A DNA stretch of 16,935 bases from Clostridia bacterium (GCA_017503945.1 JAFVSB010000026.1:1-16935); one strand, 5' to 3'. Positions 1-8,808 are shown, counted from the first letter of the stretch. Notes: generated by a model not told the origin, from the sequence alone. Translations and numbers: made by a program.

Positions 1-2129
1 ACAGCATCATTTGCAACATATACGCAGGTTGAGCCGTGTGTGCCATAAGTACCATACATGCAAGGTATTTCTTCACCATTCAACACAACTCTGCCGATGC
101 TGTCAAAAATCATGAAGTTGGTGTCTGCATTAGCGCCCTTCTTTTCTACAACAACGAGGTCGGTGATTCTGGTTTCAGATTCATTGTAGGATATTACAGT
201 ATAGGTTGAACTGTTGCTTAAGTTACCTCTACCGCCCATGGAATACTCTTCTTCCTTTGTTCTATCAGCGGGAACGAGGAAGATAACAGAATCCTTTGTA
301 AGCGCGCAAGTGTTGTCAAATGAATAGAGAGTAGTTTTCCAGGTTCCGGAGAAGGTCGGGTGAGAGATACGGAATTCGTCATTATCAATTGCCTGCTGAA
401 CGCGCTCAGCACTTTCCTTCGAACAATCTAATGCAGTTGTGAGAGAAGTAAGCTTGCCTGCTGCGTTAACGGTGTAGCAAATAAGCTGGTCGAGCTTCTT
501 TGTGTCATTCATTGCAGCATAGAATTCCATATCGGTCATAGCAGAACCATTGAGCTTCACTTTTTTGTTAACATCAAGGTCAACCCAACGACCATTTTGG
601 GTGAAGATGCGAACCTTTACAACACTGGCAAGACCTTTGTCGGTTCTGATTTTGGTCAGGATACCGTACACTGAGATTTCATCAACGATATCATAGTGAA
701 CGATTGTGCCGTAAATATCTACATAGAAGTTGCCAAGCTGGCCGGGTTCTATTTTAGAGGTTAAGGAAGCATCGATGTAATACTGTGTACCGCCAATGTA
801 AATTTTGTCGCCTTCGACGCTTTCAACAGTGCCGGAAACAACATTTCTGCTTGCAACGAGCTTTTTAGCAGCGTTGTCGCCACTGATTACATAATATGAA
901 ACAACATCGTTTTGGGCAAGATCGCTAAATGCAGCTTTTTCGCCATTAAGCTCAACGAAGATTTTACCGTCTTCAGGGTCGAACTTATGAACTTCACCGG
1001 TGATAGCATCTACGATGCTGGCGGGGTTTGTTGAAACTGACTGGGCCACGATAGTTGTGTAGTCATATGCTATAACAACATCATATACCTTGTCGCCATC
1101 ATTGCTGATGAGAGTAACTTCACCATTTGCAGGGCACAAGTTATCAAGGTTTAATGTAGCCTGATTGCCGTTTTTGATTAAAAAGGCATCGGAGCTGATT
1201 TTTACTTTGAGGTCTTCATCGCCATTATAGTAATGAAGCTCAGTAACAGAAGATGCAGCTTTTTCTATCTCGCGAGATGTGAGGGTGAGAGAGTTGTTTT
1301 CTTCATTAGCTTCAATATACACAACCTGCTCTTTGCCTGACTCTTCTTTAAAATAGCAGTCTACATAGCAGCCAATGAGGTCAGCGGCGTTGGTGTCGCC
1401 TGCATTGAGCACAACAGAGCCAATCTGAATTTCATTTTCGCCAAGTGAGCTTTTGCCATAAACTGAGGTGTATTCATTTTGTTCGAGCACACCTGTGATT
1501 TTGTAGATGCCAAGCATTTTGGACATATACATGTTGTCACTTTCGTCATATTTGGTGTCGGCACCGATTGATGAGAGTGAAACAAAAGTGGATTCGAGAG
1601 CGTTCAAAATGAGCTCACGAGCTGCATCAGCGCTAAGAGGCGCTGCTGCGTCAAGATCTGCCATGTTGTCGAACAAATCTTTTTCATTAGCCACATTCAT
1701 GTAGCCATAGGGGTAGCCGCCGAGAGCTTCGGCTTTTTCTTTGTATCCAAGCAGAGTTACAAGAATCTTTGCTGCCTGATGCAATGTAACCTGATCATTG
1801 CCGCCAAAGATGCCGCTGCCGTTTCCGCTTACAAGGCCCATGTCATATGCGGCTTTGATGTAAGGATATTCTGCAGCGGAGGCAGAAACATCGGTGAAGG
1901 GATAATCAACTATTTCACCGGCATAGAGATTCATGTTAACACCGCTCATGCGCACTGCCATGGTGACAAATGCGCTGCGGGTTATTTTGTCTGCTGTTGC
2001 TTCTGCGTCGGTAGCTACGCCAAATGCCTGGAGAGCATCGGGAGTAGAAACTGATGCAAATGCGCTGAAAGGACACAAAGACACAACCAGACTCAAAATT
2101 AAAACTAAAGATATGATTTTCTTATTCAT
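1..2129 (-). CDS. SLH-domain surface protein, 3' end cut by window edge
   Basis: The reading frame is open from the ATG at 2129 to the window edge, giving 709 visible residues and no stop, so the C-terminus is missing. Residues 1-26 form a Sec signal peptide (MNKK, a hydrophobic run, then SAFAS). Residues about 34-70 (ITRSAF motif) and 76-130 (PFTDVSAS, YIKAAYDMGLVSG, QVTLHQAAKILVTLLGY) resemble two SLH repeats, and 139-180 may be a third, degenerate one. SLH domains normally bind pyruvylated secondary cell wall polymer, so the protein is expected at the cell surface. The rest is beta-rich and matches no domain I recognise. An AAAGGAG ribosome binding site lies just upstream inside the previous gene, and the ATG overlaps that gene's stop by 8 bp, which suggests translational coupling. 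N-terminal SLH repeats followed by a long beta-rich tail are common in Clostridia; the tail's function is unknown. Confidence 0.85.
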   Translation of the reverse strand, partial: MNKKIISLVLILSLVVSLCPFSAFASVSTPDALQAFGVATDAEATADKITRSAFVTMAVRMSGVNMNLYAGEIVDYPFTDVSASAAEYPYIKAAYDMGLVSGNGSGIFGGNDQVTLHQAAKILVTLLGYKEKAEALGGYPYGYMNVANEKDLFDNMADLDAAAPLSADAARELILNALESTFVSLSSIGADTKYDESDNMYMSKMLGIYKITGVLEQNEYTSVYGKSSLGENEIQIGSVVLNAGDTNAADLIGCYVDCYFKEESGKEQVVYIEANEENNSLTLTSREIEKAASSVTELHYYNGDEDLKVKISSDAFLIKNGNQATLNLDNLCPANGEVTLISNDGDKVYDVVIAYDYTTIVAQSVSTNPASIVDAITGEVHKFDPEDGKIFVELNGEKAAFSDLAQNDVVSYYVISGDNAAKKLVASRNVVSGTVESVEGDKIYIGGTQYYIDASLTSKIEPGQLGNFYVDIYGTIVHYDIVDEISVYGILTKIRTDKGLASVVKVRIFTQNGRWVDLDVNKKVKLNGSAMTDMEFYAAMNDTKKLDQLICYTVNAAGKLTSLTTALDCSKESAERVQQAIDNDEFRISHPTFSGTWKTTLYSFDNTCALTKDSVIFLVPADRTKEEEYSMGGRGNLSNSSTYTVISYNESETRITDLVVVEKKGANADTNFMIFDSIGRVVLNGEEIPCMYGTYGTHGSTCVYVANDA

Positions 2130-4764
2130 TGTGTGCTCCTTTCAAGATTCTATCAATTACACAGGCTGCCTGTGCTCTGTTTGCGTTGTCTGCAGGTGCA
2201 AAGCTGCCTTCTGCCATGCCCGACATTATGCCGGTGTGATAAAGTGCATATACAGCATCTTTTGCATAGTCTGCAATAGCGGCATCGTCACCGTAGGTGT
2301 ATTCGGTGGTGCCTGCTGCAATTTCAAGATTGCAGTCAAGGAGGGCTCTGTGGATAACAGCTGCCATTTCCTGACGGGTGATAAAATCGTTTTTGCCAAA
2401 GGTGCCATCTTCGCGACCGTTTACAAGGCCGTGTTTTGCAGCAATTGCAATGTAGTTGTAGCACCATTCATCTTTGCTTACATCGGCAAAATCGCCATCG
2501 GCTACTTCTGCTACATCATAGAGAGCGCTTACCACGAGCTTCACAAATTCTGCACGGGTGATGCGGTCTGCAGGACGGAATTTGCTGTCAGCTGCCTGGC
2601 TTACGATGCCCTTGTCAAGAAGGTTTGCAATGCTCTGTGATGCCCAGGCAAAATCTGCAAGATCATCAAATGCATCAGCACTGGGAGCAGGTGTTACGGG
2701 TGTTACAGGTGTTACGGTTGTGGGAGGAGTAATCACTACAGGTGTAGAGCCCATTGAGAAACCGCCACCGCCACCTTTGCCTGAAGAAGGTTTGGAATCT
2801 TTTTTGGCATCTTCAAGGCTTTCGAAGTATGCGTCGGTAGCTGCAGTGAGCTTATTATATAAGTTTTTAAGGCTTGTAAAGCTCAAGGGCTTAATAGAGT
2901 AGCATACTTTGTTACGATTTGTTACAGACAGATCTTTAAAGTCGCTTATGTCATTGCTGCCAATGAGGATATCTTCGTTTGCTAAAACAAAGTCGGCAAG
3001 AGTATCCCATGTCTGAGAGTTAACCTTAGCACAAACTTTTGAAGCTTCTTTAGCAAAAGCTTTTACATCTTCAAAATCAGCATATGGCTTGTTATATGCA
3101 AGTGATTCCGTCAGCATAAGCACGAAAGTATCGTTTGCAAGCTCTGCTTCGGTAAGCTGGAAGCCTGCACCGTAGGTTTTGATGAAATCTACATCAGCAC
3201 TGCTAAGTGAATTAGCGGCGGTAAGTATTGTTGTCTCATCTTCTGCAACATAGTGGGTGTATACATTTGTGAGAGTGTTTTTAATGTTTCTGCCTTTAAG
3301 CTCGAAGGTGTACTTGCCGGTAGCATCAGCTTCGGTCATCTTGTAGCTTGCACTCACTTTGCCGTCGGCTGTGTTGTGCAAGGGGGAGATGTGAATAAGC
3401 TCGCTACCTTTGAAAACGCTCATGAGCAGAGTTCTGTCCATGCCGCCGTTGAGAGTAGCTTCAACGGATGCAACATCATCTGCAAAGTCAAATGACACTT
3501 GTGTGAGCTCATCGGTTGGACCCTCTTTAACTTCGCCGGGCTCTGCAGGAGCTTCTGCAGGCAGGGTTGGGTAGTCAGTTGTGAGAATATTTCTGGAAGA
3601 AAGTGAGTCTACCACAAAAGCGCGCACAGTTTTGCCTGTGTAGTCATCAGATTCGATTGCGGCTGTGAGCTCGCCGGACTGTGAAGGAGCAAGCTCGATG
3701 GAATCAGTTGCCATTTCTGAAGCAATCATCTTGCCGTCTGCATCATAGCTGGCAATCACAAGTGTTGCAGAAGCTGAATCTGCAGAGATGTTATGAGCAT
3801 TGGCTTTAGCAGTGATTGTGCCGTCGAATGGCAGCTCAGTGAATTCAACGCCTCTATCATTGCAAAGAATGGGCTTGGAAGCAGTCATGCCTCTTTGTAA
3901 TGTGGAGAAGTTTGTGGTTGTTTTTGCAAGCTTAAGGCCGTAGCAGTCCCTGACTCCTGAAATGCTGAGTGAATATGATTCACCAAATTCAAGGCCATTT
4001 ATGGGCTCTATTGTGAGTGTGTTGCCTGAATAGATTGCCTCACATTCAACAGGAGCACCTGAGTCATCTGTGAATGAAATCTCAGCGTTCTGCTTATCCT
4101 GCGGAGCGAGGTCATTGCTGTAGGTAAATACAAATTCTGCTGAATCAGCAATTACTTCATCAAAGCCATCAGGCACCGACGCTGACAGCTGCGCTGTTGG
4201 TGTAACTTGTTCTTCAGAGAGCCATACAGCATCAAGGTAGACGTCGGCAGATAGGTTTTGAGCAAAGCAGAAGCCTCTAATTGCATTTCTTCCAGTGGGA
4301 CTGCCGATTCCTGTAAAATTATCCAAGGGAAAACTAATCAAATTCCAGTCAGTGCCTGTTGGTTTGAATGATTTGTAATACATCGTACCGGTTGCATCAG
4401 TAATTGCGTTTCTATCTGAGAGATCCAGAAAAGCAAGAACCTGACCCTGTGCTGAAGTGACGTTTTTAATCACCATATTCAAATAGTTATAGTGTGACCA
4501 GTCTTGGGGTGTGGAATATTTAATGTATCCGGTTGCATAGTTAAAGTTAGATAATTTACTACCCGCTATACGAAGTGCGGTGCCTGAAAGTGTGTCTGCT
4601 GCTTCCATATAGGCATATGTACCGTTTACATGGTCTGCAATAGAGGTGGTACCAGGCATCAGACGGGCGGAATCGCCGTCTGCTGCAAATGAAGGAGCTG
4701 CTATAGAAGCGGCTACAAGCAGAACCGACATCAACAGTGATACAATTTTTTTGATGTTAATCAT
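2122..4764 (-). CDS. Secreted carbohydrate-binding protein with three C-terminal SLH domains
   Basis: This 880-residue protein starts at the ATG at 4764, preceded by an AAAAAGGAGGATAAA ribosome binding site. Residues 1-28 are a signal peptide ending PSFAA. Residues about 35-185 look like a jelly-roll carbohydrate-binding module (DWSHYNYLNMVIKN, DWNLISFPLDNF, YLDAVWLSEE). Residues 190-290 are an Ig-like Big_5/SbsA-type domain, and about 300-400 a second beta domain resembling the C-terminal domain of the two upstream PL8 lyases. A mostly helical segment (about 510-650) is followed by a Gly-rich then Thr/Pro linker (GKGGGGGF, VTPVTPVTP). Three SLH domains follow at about 695-745, 757-807 and 821-875; the first two carry the clearest motifs, ITRAEF and ITRQEM. 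No catalytic domain is visible. The likely role is a wall-anchored glycan-binding protein serving the lyases, but this is inferred from the shared binding module and the gene order. Confidence 0.88.
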   Translation of the reverse strand: MINIKKIVSLLMSVLLVAASIAAPSFAADGDSARLMPGTTSIADHVNGTYAYMEAADTLSGTALRIAGSKLSNFNYATGYIKYSTPQDWSHYNYLNMVIKNVTSAQGQVLAFLDLSDRNAITDATGTMYYKSFKPTGTDWNLISFPLDNFTGIGSPTGRNAIRGFCFAQNLSADVYLDAVWLSEEQVTPTAQLSASVPDGFDEVIADSAEFVFTYSNDLAPQDKQNAEISFTDDSGAPVECEAIYSGNTLTIEPINGLEFGESYSLSISGVRDCYGLKLAKTTTNFSTLQRGMTASKPILCNDRGVEFTELPFDGTITAKANAHNISADSASATLVIASYDADGKMIASEMATDSIELAPSQSGELTAAIESDDYTGKTVRAFVVDSLSSRNILTTDYPTLPAEAPAEPGEVKEGPTDELTQVSFDFADDVASVEATLNGGMDRTLLMSVFKGSELIHISPLHNTADGKVSASYKMTEADATGKYTFELKGRNIKNTLTNVYTHYVAEDETTILTAANSLSSADVDFIKTYGAGFQLTEAELANDTFVLMLTESLAYNKPYADFEDVKAFAKEASKVCAKVNSQTWDTLADFVLANEDILIGSNDISDFKDLSVTNRNKVCYSIKPLSFTSLKNLYNKLTAATDAYFESLEDAKKDSKPSSGKGGGGGFSMGSTPVVITPPTTVTPVTPVTPAPSADAFDDLADFAWASQSIANLLDKGIVSQAADSKFRPADRITRAEFVKLVVSALYDVAEVADGDFADVSKDEWCYNYIAIAAKHGLVNGREDGTFGKNDFITRQEMAAVIHRALLDCNLEIAAGTTEYTYGDDAAIADYAKDAVYALYHTGIMSGMAEGSFAPADNANRAQAACVIDRILKGAHNE
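2694..2735 (-). repeat. Short tandem repeat encoding a VTP linker
   Basis: GGTGTTACG/A units recur here on the plus strand and encode a VTPVTPVTP stretch on the minus strand. It forms the flexible linker before the SLH domains. Confidence 0.6.
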
Positions 4765-4807
4765 TTTATCCTCCTTTTTAACAAGGTTAACCGGAGCGAT
4801 TGACGCA
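3910..4807. repeat. Module repeat, copy A (leader to Ig-like domain of SLH gene)
   Basis: This stretch matches 11380-12277 without net insertion or deletion, at a constant offset of 7470. In one segment compared by eye (4201-4260 against 11671-11730) 52 of 60 positions agree. It covers the 5' leader, ribosome binding site, signal peptide, carbohydrate-binding module and Big_5 domain. Similarity is lost just after the Ig-like domain on one side and within a hairpin loop upstream of the gene on the other. Confidence 0.85.
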
Positions 4808-4826
4808 CAAGAGCTTCAATCGCTCC
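4793..4826 (-). other. Perfect 11-bp hairpin in the leader of the SLH gene
   Basis: GGAGCGATTGA (4793-4803) pairs perfectly with TCAATCGCTCC (4816-4826) around a 12-nt loop. It lies between the stop of the third lyase and the start of the SLH protein. No T-run follows on either strand, so a simple intrinsic terminator is unlikely; an RNA processing or stabilising element is possible. Confidence 0.6.
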
Positions 4827-4841
4827 TCTTGATATTAAATT

Positions 4842-4870
4842 ATTTTAAACTTATTTTACTTCACATTCAA
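4842..4870 (-). promoter_or_regulatory. Possible sigma-A promoter for the SLH genes
   Basis: On the minus strand TTGAAT (4865-4870) and TAAAAT (4842-4847) are separated by exactly 17 bp. The -35 box lies inside the end of the third lyase gene. It has the same TTGAA core and spacing as the two promoters ahead of the cluster. The region is AT-rich, so a chance match is quite possible. Confidence 0.35.
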
Positions 4871-7800
4871 ATGCGAAGGTCTTACCCTTGCTACCTTTAA
4901 GATTCAAGGTGATGGTGTTACCCTCAGCAGTTACATAGCGGCTGTCGCCTGTGAGCTGTGCAATTTCATTGTCGAGAGTAATCTTAGCAGTGGTGAGCTT
5001 GTGGGTAGGATCGGAGGCTGTCATTTTGATCTTGTTGCCTTCTTTTTTCATCATCACTACGAGAGGAGCATCTACACTCACACCAGCGATGCTGCCCTTA
5101 GCCCAGAATACCATTCCATACACGCCTGTGCTCTTGCTGTAAACAGCCTGAAGAGCGCCTGTGTTTGAAAGGATTTCAACCTTAGGATTGGAGCTGTAGC
5201 TCTGGGTCTCGGCAGGTGTCATGCCCGGGAGGAGAACATAAGCATAGTCTTCGCCAGCAGGGCTTACACCGTGGTCAATCCACATTTCAGAGTAGCTTAC
5301 GGCGCCCATGGTTCTTCTAACGCTTAAGTTTTCTTTGTTGGGGAAGTAGTAGCCACCAAATTTTGCAAGGTGAGCATAGCTTACATTTTCGTAGAGTTTG
5401 TCTTCGCTATCGGCAATCTGAGTGTCAACACCGTTTACCAAAAGGGTGTCTGCACCGATGTAAGCGTCATTTTCAATTACGAGCTTGCCTGATGCAGTGG
5501 GAGGATAAGCTTTGAATTCACTTACGGAAACCCATGCAGTGTTAGCGTTACCATGACCTAAAACTCTGATGTAGCGAGCTTTAACTCCGCCTGTGGGGAA
5601 TATTTCAAGATCGGATGTGGTTCCGCTTGAACCGCCTTCAAAGAACTTTGTCCATGTTTGGCCATCTTCAGAAACTTCGATGTCGAAGAATGTAACACGG
5701 GTGCCGCCCTGATAGAATGACATTACAACAAAGCCAAGATCTTTTACTTCGCCAAGGTCGACTTTAAACCACATTTCGCCCTGAGCAGAATAACGGGTGT
5801 AGAGCTTGTCGTCGAACATGTGCTCGGGTGGATTTTCAGCCTGTTCAACAATGCTTACTTCATAATCTACAATATCATAAGGACTAACTTCAGCCTTTGA
5901 TACGAGTGTGTTGCTTTCAGACAGTCTGTTGTCTACTATAGTGTGTACATTGAAGCCGTCATCTGCTTTGACATCTGCGCCAAGAGCAACGATTTCGTCA
6001 TCAAACATGAACCATGATTTCTTTGCTGTGAGTGAGCAATCGTGCACGGGCTGATCGGCACCGTTGCCTGTGTCGGTAACATAGCCAAGTATGTCATTGT
6101 GGAATGATTCGAGGTCCATTGCAGCTGTGAGGTATTTATCTTCAAGTGTTGCACCGCCAACAAAATCCTTGCTGCTGAGGTATTCATTACCCTGCTTGAT
6201 GGCAGCAACTCTTCTTTCCTGAGTGTCAACTGTGGTACCGGGCATTCTGTATTTGTTTACATTTCTGTACCAGTCGGAAGTATACTGGGTGTTTTCATCG
6301 GTGTATACATAGAGCATACCGTCACCCATGTACCAGCCTTCCATGTTTTCGGAGTTGATGGATTCATAGTTGAATACTCTTGATGATGACATAGCAACAC
6401 CTGCTGTGAAGCTATCTTTGTGGTGAACTGCTCTGTCACCTTCGTTGTATACCTTACTGAGTTCATATACGCTGTCGCCAGAAACTGAAGTATCATTCAT
6501 TACTGACTGAAGCTTGAGAATGTCATTGAGGCTCAGTTTTGCATATACTGCATCAAGGCCGAGTTCATTAGCAGTTCTCTTTATATTCTCTTTGAGATCG
6601 GGGAGTTCCTCGGGTTTGGCAAGGTCAAGAAGGTCGAGGTATACTTTAAGTGTACGATGACCTGCTGACACACCATTGGTAACACCTCTACCCTGTGTCA
6701 TCATCATGAGAGTACCTTTGTAGGAGATGGGCATAAATGAACTGTAAGCCCAGCCAACCATGTTTTCACGATCAGGATTGGTAAGTTCAAAAGGTGTGCC
6801 CTCAAGAAGCTTTATGAGGTTAGCCACAAGCTCGAACTGGTCGAGACCGTAGGCACCGTTCATGAAGTGGCGTGTGTGGTAGATGTAGGTACCGTCTTCG
6901 TGGAAGCCCTGTCCATCGTTACCTTCTACCTCAGCCATAGTTTCATCGGATCTAAAAATTGATTCTACTATCTTGGCACCATCATTTGCGAGTGCACTGT
7001 AGCCTATAATAATTTTAGCAAAGTAGAGTCTGTTTGAACCGTAGTCTGTAACTTTGCGAACAAAGAATCTCAAAACTTCAATGTAGTTGTTGAGTCTTTC
7101 CTGTCCAACCTTATCTTCAAGAAGTATGAGAGTGTCGACAAGAGCTCTTGGAGAAGCTATCTGCCAGTCATACCAGTCGTGAAGGGTGTAGTCTCTCCAG
7201 CCCTCGTTTTTCATTTCGTCTTTACCATAAATGTTTTCATAGTTCCAATCAAGACCATAGAGGATTTTCTCGAGGAGCTCAGCATCCTGGTAGAGTGCAG
7301 TGCCGGGAGTTGCATATGCAAGAGCCATAGTTCTGAGACCTTCAAACTGAGAAGTCATGTGAGCTGTGGTCTGCATTACATTACCCCAAAGCTGCTTTGT
7401 GGGATCGGTAGTGTTCATGGCGTCAACTTTGATCTGAGCTGCAGTGTTGATTGCTTCAACAGCGGCTTTTACAGTTGCGTTGCTCATGTCGGGAGTACCC
7501 TCGCCAATGAGGTCTCTGCGCCAGTTATCTTTGAGCACTTTGAAATCATCTGCTGTTAATTTTGTAGTGTCAATCTCTTTGAGGCAGGTGAGGTAAGCAG
7601 CGATTTTGCGAAGGTTTTTGTTGGTTGCAAATTCGCCTATGCCTTCGCCCACTACTACCAATTTGCCATCGGCTACAACTTCAAAGCCGAGGAGTGTGGC
7701 AAGGTGTGCTGCGGGAACCATAATTGTGGTTTCACCCTGGTACGCAGTGCCTAAAAGGTTAGTAGCTTCACCGTTTACAGTGCATGTGCCGTCGAGACCT

Positions 7801-8642
7801 ACTTCGATGGTGGCAGCGTTGCTGGCCAAAGTAACCTTATCAGCTGCAGCGCTTATGCTCACACCTTTGAGCTTTGTGAAGAACTCAGGTGAGCAATAGA
7901 GTGTGCCGTCTTTGAGCTCGGATTTGGCATTGAGTGCCACCTGCTCTTCACCGATGAGCATCTGTTCGGTACCATCATGCAAGGTGTATGCATTGGGTAT
8001 TAATTCTTCATAGATAACAACATCGTCCATGGGGTAGTTGTCGGAAACTGATCCGGGAATTGAGGTGCTCTTGCTTCTGAGCACAATGTCGTCAAACCAC
8101 AGTGAGGTACCGGGAACGGCTACGAGTGTACCCCAGCTGTTAGTGAAACGGAAGCCTTCAACCATTGACCACTTGGCACCACGGGCACCGCCCAGGTTTG
8201 CAAGCGGGAATGTCATTTTCTTCCAGCCTTCCCAATCTACTTTGAAGGTTGTTGTGTAGTATGCAATACCTTCGGTTGTCTGCTGAGTACAGTCAACAAC
8301 CAACTGGATTGTAGCATTGGTAGCTTTTGCTGAATAGCACCAGAATTCCATCTGTGAGAAACTGGTCCAGTCACGTCTGATGTTCTCTTTAAAGCGGACT
8401 GTTCTGTTTACTTCCTGATTGTCCCATCTCGCAGTGTAGCCTGATGTTCTTCTCAGAGTGTAGTCAGGAGCACCTCCTGCATTTGCGATGGTGGAAAACC
8501 CATTCATGCTGACAACTGTAAAAGAACTGTCAGCCTTTGTTGCCACATAACCATCCCAGCCGGCTGATGCTGTCATCGAAATTGTCGATGTGAGCATGCA
8601 ACAGCAGAGTATGAGGCAAAGTAAATTCTTTTTGAATTTCAT
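4851..8642 (-). CDS. Secreted polysaccharide lyase family 8 (PL8) with inserted F5/8C-like domain
   Basis: This is a 1263-residue secreted PL8 enzyme; the family cleaves uronic-acid-containing polymers such as hyaluronan, chondroitin or xanthan by beta-elimination. A GGAGGG ribosome binding site precedes the ATG at 8642. In order: signal peptide (about 1-27, with a CCC run but no convincing lipobox); jelly-roll binding module (about 36-200); a domain resembling copper amine oxidase N-terminal stalk repeats (about 228-335); alpha/alpha toroid (about 345-720, DWYDWQIASPRAL near 490); central beta-sandwich from about 733; C-terminal beta domain. Catalytic candidates are N537 (YGSNRLYF), H589 (YIYHTRHF), Y598 (NGAYG), R652 and E760 (NYESIN). 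A discoidin-like stretch of about 150 residues (about 908-1060) interrupts the central sandwich. It is clearly more distant from the two upstream lyases than they are from each other. The substrate cannot be read from sequence alone. Confidence 0.92.
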   Translation of the reverse strand: MKFKKNLLCLILCCCMLTSTISMTASAGWDGYVATKADSSFTVVSMNGFSTIANAGGAPDYTLRRTSGYTARWDNQEVNRTVRFKENIRRDWTSFSQMEFWCYSAKATNATIQLVVDCTQQTTEGIAYYTTTFKVDWEGWKKMTFPLANLGGARGAKWSMVEGFRFTNSWGTLVAVPGTSLWFDDIVLRSKSTSIPGSVSDNYPMDDVVIYEELIPNAYTLHDGTEQMLIGEEQVALNAKSELKDGTLYCSPEFFTKLKGVSISAAADKVTLASNAATIEVGLDGTCTVNGEATNLLGTAYQGETTIMVPAAHLATLLGFEVVADGKLVVVGEGIGEFATNKNLRKIAAYLTCLKEIDTTKLTADDFKVLKDNWRRDLIGEGTPDMSNATVKAAVEAINTAAQIKVDAMNTTDPTKQLWGNVMQTTAHMTSQFEGLRTMALAYATPGTALYQDAELLEKILYGLDWNYENIYGKDEMKNEGWRDYTLHDWYDWQIASPRALVDTLILLEDKVGQERLNNYIEVLRFFVRKVTDYGSNRLYFAKIIIGYSALANDGAKIVESIFRSDETMAEVEGNDGQGFHEDGTYIYHTRHFMNGAYGLDQFELVANLIKLLEGTPFELTNPDRENMVGWAYSSFMPISYKGTLMMMTQGRGVTNGVSAGHRTLKVYLDLLDLAKPEELPDLKENIKRTANELGLDAVYAKLSLNDILKLQSVMNDTSVSGDSVYELSKVYNEGDRAVHHKDSFTAGVAMSSSRVFNYESINSENMEGWYMGDGMLYVYTDENTQYTSDWYRNVNKYRMPGTTVDTQERRVAAIKQGNEYLSSKDFVGGATLEDKYLTAAMDLESFHNDILGYVTDTGNGADQPVHDCSLTAKKSWFMFDDEIVALGADVKADDGFNVHTIVDNRLSESNTLVSKAEVSPYDIVDYEVSIVEQAENPPEHMFDDKLYTRYSAQGEMWFKVDLGEVKDLGFVVMSFYQGGTRVTFFDIEVSEDGQTWTKFFEGGSSGTTSDLEIFPTGGVKARYIRVLGHGNANTAWVSVSEFKAYPPTASGKLVIENDAYIGADTLLVNGVDTQIADSEDKLYENVSYAHLAKFGGYYFPNKENLSVRRTMGAVSYSEMWIDHGVSPAGEDYAYVLLPGMTPAETQSYSSNPKVEILSNTGALQAVYSKSTGVYGMVFWAKGSIAGVSVDAPLVVMMKKEGNKIKMTASDPTHKLTTAKITLDNEIAQLTGDSRYVTAEGNTITLNLKGSKGKTFAFECEVK

Positions 8643-8693
8643 AGTTTACATCCCTCCTGTTAGAATTGTATGTATATATATTTAATCAGCATT

Positions 8694-8708
8694 CACTGCT
8701 GTGCAGTG
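8694..8708. other. Small hairpin upstream of the third lyase
   Basis: CACTGC-TGT-GCAGTG is a perfect 6-bp stem in the 166-bp gap between the middle and third lyases. It sits just upstream, in gene orientation, of an AT-rich TATATATA stretch and the GGAGGG site. It may be an operator or part of a leader; neither can be shown. Confidence 0.3.
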
Positions 8709-8745
8709 TTTGCCGAGATTTGTTGTGCTCTTGGTTGACCCATTG

Positions 8746-8789
8746 GTCATTCTGAGCGTCAGCGAAGAATCTCAGTGGTGAGACTCTTC
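8746..8789. repeat. Dispersed repeat copy with 11-bp hairpin downstream of the middle lyase
   Basis: Bases 8746-8774 are identical over 29 nt to 12357-12385 (GTCATTCTGAGCGTCAGCG and onward). In this copy GAAGAATCTCA (8764-8774) pairs with TGAGACTCTTC (8779-8789) around a GTGG loop, with one wobble-type mismatch. No T-run follows in gene direction. It lies 3' of the middle lyase stop at 8809 and probably represents a small dispersed intergenic element. Confidence 0.7.
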
Positions 8790-8808
8790 ACTTTCGCTAA
8801 TGCTTCAC

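Noticed and set aside
1933..2640. A 235-codon plus-strand frame
   Set aside because: It runs antisense across the junction and ends of two well-supported minus-strand genes and has a Cys/Val-rich composition typical of a shadow frame.
4793..4826. Intrinsic terminator between the third lyase and the SLH gene
   Set aside because: The stem is strong but no T-run follows on either strand, so I list it only as a hairpin.
8572..8642. Lipoprotein signal in the third lyase (CLILCCC)
   Set aside because: The cysteines sit inside the hydrophobic core and no proper lipobox is formed; an ordinary signal peptidase site near TASAG fits better.
8643..8710. Promoter for the third lyase in the TATATATA stretch
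   Set aside because: No acceptable -35 box lies 16-18 bp upstream of any -10 candidate.
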